DNA from: Pelodera strongyloides
Taxonomy: Eukaryota; Nematoda; Chromadorea; Rhabditida; Rhabditidae
Assembly (NCBI GenBank): GCA_036852015.1
Contig: JAANDG010000611.1
Location: 22,233 to 86,232, forward strand
Length of the DNA: 64,000 nucleotides
Direction: 5' to 3'
Below, piece after piece: positions 34,737 through 43,700 of this stretch. The notes under the pieces were generated by a model. The model saw only the letters and a list, made by a program, of their open reading frames with translations. It did not search any database and was not told where the DNA came from. The first letter of the stretch is position 1, and each line of letters opens with the position of its first letter. The position numbers and the translations under genes are program-made.

Positions 34737-36441
34737 TTAGTGGAAATCGACGTTTAAACTCCAGCAAGTGGTCGTGTTCCTGTAGGTTTTCTGGTCGAGA
34801 ACCTGAAATAGTTCGTCTAGCTATTCGGATGAGGTCCACCATTTTAAACCATCTAGAATTTTGCGCACGGGCTTTTGTTAGGTTTTTAGGTAAGAATTTA
34901 GTGGAGGAGACTTTATTTAATCTTCGTCCGTTGCATTGCATGCATTTTAGTGCGCTTTACAAGTATTACGCTGAGGAGCCTACACCATGCACCATTGCAG
35001 CATCCGATTCGTGTGCGAGTACAACGCGGCACACTCTGATACGTTAGTGCTGCGACATATAGAATATTTTGATGAGTATTACGCAGGGCCCACCGCTAGC
35101 ACGATTGCCGCATACGATTTGTGTACGAGTACCAAGCGGCACACTCTACGTCGTACCTTCGTACATATAAAATATTGAGACGAGCTGTACGCAGGGACCA
35201 CCGCGAGCACGGTGGTCCCTGCGTACGTTTTTGTGCGAATTCGAAGCGGCACACTCTACTATGTACCTTGATCTCTTTCCTCACACTCTCGCATACGGTA
35301 CTCTTTCCCTTGGCGGAATCCAACTTGCCACACTGGTCCTTCTGGAGACAGTTGTAGAGGGCGTTACCACCTGTTGTCATCTCGTATCTGAACGAGCAAC
35401 AATTTAGTAAAAGATAAATATAAATACAGATCATCCCTTATTGAACCGAAATCACCAAAATGGTGAAGTGACATGCTAGCTAACCTCACAACATAGCAAC
35501 ATATAGCCTCTCGATGGTGTGAAACCCATTCTCTTCATTGCAATGTGTTCCTAACTAGCACTACCAAATTGTTACATCAAAAATGTCTACAACAGAAACC
35601 CAAAACGAACCCTTTTGGTTGTATTCTTAACCTGCGTGGCGTGTTCAAAGTTTACTCATGTTACTTTTATATATTTTTATGAAAAAAACGGCACTGACTT
35701 GATTCGCTGACAGCAGAAACATGTGTCGGCGGTAGGGTTGGGTTTCTTGGCGTCAGAGGAGAGACCGAATGGACAGTGAAGAGTGCCTTCATCCTTTCGC
35801 GCGAATTTCTGAAATTAAGCTGCGTTTGGACACTGTATAGGAGCTGCGTTTGGACACTGCATAGGAGCTGCGTTTGGACACTGCATAGGAGCTGCGTTTG
35901 GACACTGCGGAGCTGCGTTTGGACACTGCGGAGCTGAGTTTGGACACTACGGAGCTGCGTTTGGACACTGCGTTTGGACACCGTTCGGACACTGCATGAA
36001 ATTAAGCTTAGACTTTGAATTGAATACTTATGCATACTGTTAGCATTAATTTAGAAGGGAGCACGTATAGAGTTGCGTAAGGATACTCTATAACTTGGAT
36101 TAGTATGGAAGACTCTGAAGCAGCAGACACGCAAAACTGTAAGACAACAATGTAAAAAAATGCAAAACTCATTGGAATACGCAGAAAGTGGACTCCTTTC
36201 TTATATCCTTGTTCTCGTTTACAGTGTATAAGACACAATATGATTGTCGCTTTGCAAAACTAGTTCGCTCTAACTACATCAGAGAATTAACCAGCGTCCC
36301 AAACAGAACACGAGAACCGAAATAAGTGATGACTTGATAAAACCTTACGTTGGATATGAAATTTCTGCCTTCCGTTCCTGGTCCCGATAAACCTGAGCAA
36401 ACGCAGACGACGACGGCCAATGCACAGAGAAGGGTTCTCAT
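34737..36441 (-). CDS. Small secreted protein with eight-cysteine mature domain
   Basis: Exons on the minus strand: 36441-36349, 35808-35699, 35387-35267, 34802-34737; phases agree, 129 residues, TAA stop, AATAAA complement at 34696-34701. It starts MRTLLCALAVVVCVCSGLSG, a clear signal peptide with probable cleavage after it. Mature cysteines follow the spacing C-x17-C-x-C-C-x16-C-x5-C-x12-C-x20-C, so four disulfides are possible. Motifs: TADTCFCC, NALYNCLQKDQCGK. One sequon NTT lies next to the last cysteine. The last exon was found by its acceptor (CTATTTCAG on the minus strand) and brings the count to eight. I do not recognise the family. Small cysteine-rich secreted proteins are common in nematodes, with diverse roles. 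The last intron holds the 34.95-35.27 kb repeat and the second intron region holds a 20-30-bp tandem repeat. Confidence 0.8.
34960..35266. repeat. Degenerate ~105-bp tandem repeat ending in a perfect hairpin
   Basis: Three plus-oriented units share AAGCGGCACACTCTA, CATATA-AATATT and GAG--TACGCAGGG. After the third, a 17-bp perfect inverted repeat (35187-35203 and 35210-35226, GTACGCAGGGACCACCG with a 6-base loop) is present. It sits in the last intron of the cysteine-rich gene. Confidence 0.75.
35816..35995. repeat. Tandem repeat of GGAGCTGCGTTTGGACACTG
   Basis: About seven units of 21-27 bp that differ by a CATA insertion, directly beside the acceptor of exon 35808-35699 in the minus-strand gene. 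The apparent VQTQL/VSKRSS repeat peptides are intronic. Confidence 0.92.
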
Positions 36442-36587
36442 TTTAACCTGAAAATAAGGATGATTTAATGTATTCACGTGAATTTTGAAGTTCCCCTTGA
36501 TGGAGAGGGAGGAGAGAAAGGGATGGATATGTCGTGGAACTGGGATAGATGGAGAACAGTGAGCGCGAGAGCGGTACGGAAAGAGAG

Positions 36588-36621
36588 ACAGAGAGAGAGG
36601 GAGAGAGAGAGAGAGAGAGAA
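36588..36621. repeat. (GA)n microsatellite
   Basis: GAGAGAG run upstream of the cysteine-rich gene start. A possible promoter region for that gene, without recognisable motifs. Confidence 0.9.
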
Positions 36622-36918
36622 CCGAGAACGACTTTAATGTTACAGGCACCGGGATACCGTTACCGTACAACCGGAAAAAAGAAAGCATTCAAAAATAAGT
36701 ACAGACAAGGAGTTTCATCCGATGACAAGCCTATGAGGGTTAGAATGACTGATCGAACGGAAAATCCATAACATTTATTTGCCTATTCGCCAAAAAACCG
36801 AACGCTTTTGACCGAGATCAAAAGCTGGCAAACCATTGATCTGATAAACCATATTATGCAAACATTTGCGGCAACATCAAAAAAGCAAGTAGGAAAATCA
36901 ATAAAATGAAGACAATTG

Positions 36919-37043
36919 TTGGTGGTGGGTGCCGTTTGCATAATGGTAAATGCATTGGCCGGGATACCTGAACATGCGGGTTCGATCCCCGCTCGACCGA
37001 AACCCCAATTGTTTTGTTTGCAACCAAAATTTATAAAAAATGA
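36919..37043 (+). mobile_element. tRNA-derived SINE, family B
   Basis: GGTGGTGGGTGCCGTTTGCA, A-box-like TGCATAATGGTAAATGCA, B box GGGTTCGATCCCCGCTCGACC, tail TTGCAACCAAAATTTATAA. It matches the minus-strand copy at 8930-9052 end to end with a few differences. Confidence 0.7.
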
Positions 37044-40000
37044 AGACTACCTATTCTATCTCCTGTGTGGCAGATACTCACTACATAGAGTCATATTAAA
37101 AATACAACACAACTAGAAACTACAGTAATACAATAAGAAAACAATATAAGGAGGGTTGTTTTTGAGTTTTGATGTGTAAGAGGGACTAGTGGTAGCACTA
37201 GAGTCTCCATTGAAATTGCCCGCCATAAACATAAAACTCCTGGGAAATGGAGAAAACAGCAAAGCCGTTTCGGAAATTGTGACATATAAAATGAGGTCTT
37301 GTCAAAAAAAAATTGAGAATTTGGATGTTATCCGAACTTTTATGGACGAAAAAAAATTGACTACCGCAAAATTGAATTTACTATAATAGCGGACGGCTAT
37401 CCGCCTGAGGCGACTTTCCAAACTGCGTATTCGAAGCGCTCACGAAAAATGAGCATATATATGAAACGTCTGAAGCGTGTTTTCTAAAGTTTTTGTAATA
37501 AGATTTAAAAGTGCTTATTTTCGAGAGTTGCGAAAAGTTGTCTTATACCCAACGGCCGAAACGTAGACAAACGTTGCTGACATGAGAAAACGTTGAGAAC
37601 TTTTTACACGTGCAAAAAGTCTCAACGTGACCTGAGGCCTGATCCACATGAGGGTTAAACTGTCTCCCCGATGGCAGTTTAACCCTCACCATGGGTGAGA
37701 GTTAGAGCTAGTTTGGGTGAGGGTTAGTTAGGTTTGTTAGTCTTTTTATTCTTGTCTGTTAGTTAGTGTGGTCGGTCTTGTTTAGTTTGTCCAAGAGCAT
37801 ACACGACTAATAAAAAGGAAATATTTAAAAAAAATAACGTTAACGCTTGCTGGTATGAAGAGGTGTAGGCGTGTAGGTGAAACTCTACACTGATGATACT
37901 CTGCTCTAGGTGTATCTACCCACCTAATTCATATTCCTAAATATAAGTAATATACGTTTTAGTTCCTTTATTGCGTGTTTAGAATGCACGATGAAGTATA
38001 TTACTAGAGCAACAAAACAAATTGTTTTAATTATAATATTTCAATAGTATACTGTATATTTTACAAAACTAAATTTGTAAGATAGCTTAACAGCGCAGTT
38101 CGGCCAAGTGCGCTTTTAGTGAGGGCTGTCTCCTTTTGAATAAGAGGTACTCAAAGAGGCGTTGTAAAACATTGAGTCAGAGGGCATGTCTAAAACAAAT
38201 AAAACTTCCGGTTTTGTTAGACAATTGGTTTTTATAAACAAACAAACAAACAAACATGTTTACTGATAAGTGATAAGATTTGTTGAAACAACTGGTAACA
38301 AACATGTTTGCGGCGGAAGTGACGAGATCTCAGGGCTGGTTGGCATGTGTCAAATTAAAGTTACGTTGAATTTTGGTTGCATATGAAAAACAAGCCGGCT
38401 ACGCCGCCTCTCTGGTCTCCAACCGCGCAGCGCACCCCCAGCCAGGGGCGCTCGCCCCTTCTTTTTGCCCCCCTACGCGGCTGGCCGGTGCCCCCCTACG
38501 CGGCTGTCCGGTGCCCCCTACGCGGCTGGCCGGTGCCCCCCTGCGCGGTTAGCCCTCCAAGGCAAAAATAAAAAGACAGACCACATCCGCAAAACAAATG
38601 CACCGAACAGGAATCGAACCAACGAAATTCACTTATTATGTTCTGGAGCCAGCGCCTTAGACCACTCGGCCACAAAGCGCATGTCTAATAATCGAAAAGA
38701 AACATTGGGTGGTGACAGCGGATACTTCGAAATTGCGCGGCTGGGTGCGCGGTTGGCTGGGGGCCCCCTGCGCGGTTGGCTGGGGGTGCGCTGCGCGGTT
38801 GAGGACCGGAGCCCCGAGGCAGCCTATAGATGTTGAAATAGTTTCTGAGCCTATAGATGTTGAAATAGTTTCATTGTTCTACGCCTTTCATAGTCTTATT
38901 CCTACCTAATCCGTTGTTCTTCGTATAGAAAGCAATTGAAAGGAAATGAATAATTATCGAGGAAGCCAGACAGTTGTTGGGGAAATCAAGTACTGCCGCC
39001 CTTCAAGAGATTACGACCTATCTTCATTAATGTAATTTAAGATTTAAGCGGTACGACACGTGGTTTTGAAACTTATTGCATGCAAATTTATATCACTCGA
39101 TGCCTTCTCCGGTAGCGACACCATGCAACGGTATATGACAACGGTATATTACATAGGAAGTGGTCCGGTATACCGCATGCGTTACAGCTCCACGTGCTAC
39201 GCAGTCGCGCTTCTGAAAGAGGATGTGGATACTATAATTTCCTTATTTTGTACTGATTACTGGTAATTCGGCCTTTAGAGTGCCTTTATAATTGCAAAAC
39301 CACAGTATCAATAATCTCAATTATCGTGTCCAGTGAAACACGCTAGACTCCATTACCCAATTATTGAAACAGAGAATGTTTATTGGATTTCCGCGGAACT
39401 TATTTTACTTATTACGATGCGCGTGCATAATCCCCCTTACGTGTACGTAAATTGTCAACAAAATGCGATTTGAAGCCATAGCAACTGATACATTTATATT
39501 AAAAGATACTCATAACTGAACAATCATTTAGGTGTTTTATCGCCTTTGCATTCTATGGCCATTCATATGGTTTAATTCTCATAGTCAAAATAGAGTTATA
39601 GTTTTGCCTCATAGTCATACACAGCTATTCGTTTCCAAAATAATCTACCGAGCATACTTACAATTAAAATATTAAAAACTCTGCACTTGGGATCGCAAAA
39701 CTATTTTTTTTTAGACGGTCTGAGGGTTGATATTCCGTTTTTTTTATTATAGAAAATCCGCGATCAAAGCGGGATAAGACATTTTTGTTGAACAAATGGT
39801 CCCGTGGCGATCGGTCGTGAAAACTTTTTGTAGAAATTCTCGTGTAGTGCCAAGATACGATAAATTTTCCGATGCCTGCAAGGAAAAATGGCAATACCCA
39901 TATTTGTAAACCCCATTATGATTTCACCAATGAAGATACGTAAACATTTTGGACAATCAATCGAAAACTAGAAAGGTGTCCATGGGCTTAACCATCCAAA

Positions 40001-40745
40001 ATTTTGTATCCCTTACAAACACATTGAAACGTCTCATTACAACAGCTATTTTAAATTTGTCACATTTAAGCTTTTGTTTTGTTCCTCGATGTTATGCCGT
40101 AATTGCCTTCACTGTCAGGCAATCTATGAAAGCAATTAAAATAGCCTCTTTTGACCTAATGATTTCCTGAAAACTGTTACAATTTGATATAAATTCGATG
40201 TAAGTTAATTCTACGTAAGTTAGATAAATTCGAAGTAAGTTAACTTCGATGTAAGTCATGCTATTCCAAAAAAAATCTTCTCGGGTTGGCCTTTGTTGTG
40301 AGTGTGTAGGTAAAACAATCCGTTTCTTCTCCAATACCTGCTTATGTGCCCAAGTTTAGGAGTTTATAAGTTTATATACCAGTTTACATATACGTACCCA
40401 AGTTTGGGATAGCTCAAGAAGATAGGTGCACATTCCGTCAGAGTGGGGTTCGTTTACTGTAATTCATTATTTTTTTATAATCGGGATGTTTGGAATAAGC
40501 CTCCAATACATATAACCCTTCGTTTCACCAAAGAGAGTAAATCAAATGCAATCTAATAAATTAATAAGCACGTGATATTTATTTGCACTTTTACGTAGCT
40601 TTTTGCATTGTTGCATTGTTGTATTGTACATTGTGTCCTTATTATTATGTAATCTTTATAACTTTATCATATTTCCTATTGCATTAATATGTAATTTTTA
40701 TCTATCTCCAGATTACTATACAACAATACAACGTGCATATACAAA
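37044..40745. other. Spacer between Cys-rich and MFS genes
   Basis: No coding chain. It contains a GC-rich short-tandem region (38385-38555, units of CCCCCTACGCGGCTGGCCGG; related motifs at 38735-38810), a tRNA-like minus-strand segment at 38597-38680, a repeated CCTATAGATGTTGAAATAGT pair at 38823 and 38849, and a MITE-1-variant end at 39049. Confidence 0.5.
38597..38680 (-). other. tRNA-Leu/Ser-like pseudogene or SINE head
   Basis: Minus strand reads GTGGCCGAGTGGTCTAAGGC, a strong match to the A box/D arm of class II tRNAs, then GGTTCGATTCC, a good B box. The T stem and acceptor stem pair poorly and the anticodon arm cannot form with a 7-base loop. Polymerase III boxes look intact, but a working tRNA is unlikely. 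Confidence 0.5.
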
Positions 40746-43700
40746 ATGTCGGAAAATAGATTTGGCGAAATTCTGCAAATTCTCAAGGAAAATAAAATAA
40801 TTTTCACGATACAAGCATGGAGCTATTTATGTGTGGGATTCACGGGAAGTCAATGAAATTATAAATTGCCGAATCTTTGTAAATTATATATTATAAATAA
40901 GAAATTTGTTATAAATCTGCATAATAAAACTTTTACAAAATAAATTGTCTCAAATTTTTACCATCCATTTTTATTACTAAATACAAATCCTGATTTTAAA
41001 CTTCATCTTTTTAGGTTAGTCTCCTCTTATTGAGCTTTTCTTATATATCCTGTCACAGTCAAATACCGGATGTACAATTGTTTTGGATATATTTTATTCA
41101 CAGTGCCTCATTCTTTATCGGCACACTACTCAGTGCGTATTTGAATAGGAGGTGAGGCAAACATTTTCTAGAATTTGTACTTTTTAAAGCAATGTGGTAC
41201 GCGGTCTGTGAGCTTGTGCTGTACCACTCAATCTAATGTATTATAAGCAAATTTATGGGTTCTAATACAATTAGATATTGGTTACTGTAAGATGTAATTG
41301 TTGCAAATACTGTATATGGAAAATGTAACCTACACATTTCAGCACGGATGACTACCGCACTATATTCCTATGCACGGTGGCTGTATCGGTTTCACTGATA
41401 ATGTTATCTTTTATCGTCGATAGGGCCCTAGTAACACTGGTGAGTGTTGAAGAAAACGGGAGGAGCTATGTGGACTTTCCCAAAAAGAAGCGTTTTCAAT
41501 ATTATAACAATTATATTTATTACATTGTAAAACAGCGGACATGCCATAACATAACAAATTAATAATAATAGCTCAAAGCAGACAACCAACAAACTTATGA
41601 AGAAAACTTGACTCCTAGGTATATTGATCTATCATGATATCTAAGAAAACTATCCTGATATTGATTTAGCCTTGATAGTTTGGCAAGATCGTTCCAAGTT
41701 GTTTTTTTCAGCATTCTTAATTTCCGGCGGTAAACGAATTATGCAAACTATAAAAGTTTTTGTTTCAGACATTTCTCGTCCTGGGTCTTTCTCTCGGAAT
41801 TTCATTCTCAACAATAAATGTGACTTTTGTGAAGAGCTTTCCACAACAACACTTTGCTTTGATTCATGTATGGATAGCAAGTTTTTATTTTTAAAGCGAA
41901 ATACCAGCCGGTTTTTGAAACGCATCGTAGACAGCTAAATTCTTACGTACTTATGCAAAGTTTCTCGAATTTAACACGATTTTTTATAACAATTTTTTTC
42001 ATTTGAATAAGTTGCATAAGAATGCTGGTGTACTCGATGTTCAAAAACCGGCCAGTAACCGACCAGTTTAGATATATATTTATCAAACTCTGTTATAAGT
42101 GTTAAACTCTGTTATAAACTCTGTTATAACTAATAGTGTAGTATATTTTTATGATCGAAGTTGAGTTCTCATACTTCACTGTGTTCATGTAGTTTATGCG
42201 GATTTTCTTGACAAGCTTGCTTATTTTTAGAATATAACAGAGGAGTAATATGTCCCTTTTCAGTTGCTTCATTTATTCAATGCCCTTGGAATTGTTTTGT
42301 CGGCGTTTCTGTTCCGTGCTAGAACGCCGACTGACGAAGACTGCTCAGTCAGCGATGCGAACAATTCACAGTTTTCGTAGGTTGATTTACAATTGCAGGT
42401 CCCCAAAAGAACATAGAATACATGTCAAGGTTATGTTCACTATATAGAAATTGTATAATTGGCAATTTACAAAAAAACTGTAATGGCAAATCTTATGAAC
42501 ATGAACTCTTATGAACATATGCAATCTGGTCTTTCTGTGGATCTGCTAAGGCATGTTCCCGAATTTTAAAAATAACTTTCAGGATTGGAAACCTACATAT
42601 CACTCCTATTGTCGATCTGAACTACATATTCATTGGGATTGCGGTTGCACAGGTATATCGTATATCTTTCTGAAAATTCACCACTTCTAATAAGGTCCTC
42701 ACAATCAGTTGAGAGTAACAATCACAACTAAATGTCAGTTGCTCCTGAAAATTCGTCAAAGGTTTTTGTGATCCTGTCTGTCACTCACCTTAAATTGTCA
42801 GGCCCATTTCAAATGACCCCTATTTTTGATGATTCCATCTGATTCTCCATGACAAATATAGTAGGATACGATATTTTTCTGATTTTCAACCGCAAAATTC
42901 ACGCAGTATTCAGCAATTTACCATGGTCAGTCATACCCAACTATATATCGTATTTGTCAGGCCCCTCCGCGCTAATTGGGCAATATGTTCTATTGGGCGT
43001 GGCAATTGCGATATAGGCCAATCAGCGCGCATGCGGCATGGGCCTGACAACTGCGATTGATTGTTGTGTATGACCGGCCATGGTAAATTGCTGAAAACTG
43101 CGTGAATATTGCGACTGAAAATTGGAAAAAAATTCAGCCTACTATATTTGACATGGAGAATCAAATGGAATCATCAAACATAGGGGTCATTTGAAATGGG
43201 CCTGACCCTTTAAAGCGAAATACCGGCCGGTTTTTGAAACGCATCGTGGACAACTGACTGAATTCTTACATATTTATTCTAAGTTGCTGGAATTGAGCTC
43301 GATTTTTTATTCTAATTTAAGCTCAGTCGCATAAGCTGCATAAGAATGCTGGCGTGCTCGATATGTTTCAAAAAACGGTCGGTAATTCGCTTTAAATTAT
43401 TCTATAAGTTAAGGTGCCACTCATGTACTTGCTGCTACGGAATACTAAAGAGGAGGCCTCTGGAGAAACTTCCATTGAATTACACGGAGAACAACAGCGA
43501 GAGCAGTATGAAGATATTGATAAGACAACCAATGTTGAAGGTTTAACTTTTAATTTTTGTATATGTTATTGTTTATGGGGGCTTAGGCTTAGGCTTAGAC
43601 TTAACATCCCTATATAACTGTACTATAACATATTTGCGTTTTATCTTTACTTCACACATTGTTTTAGAGCCACCGACAATATGGGACGCGAGCTGCATGC

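Noticed and set aside
34666..34941. 91-residue minus-strand frame
   Set aside because: It overlaps the last exon of the cysteine-rich gene in another frame; the spliced frame with the eighth cysteine is better supported.
35667..36035. VQTQL/VSKRSS repeat peptides
   Set aside because: Intronic tandem DNA repeat read in two frames.
38597..38680. Functional tRNA-Leu
   Set aside because: Acceptor, T and anticodon stems do not pair properly despite good A and B boxes.
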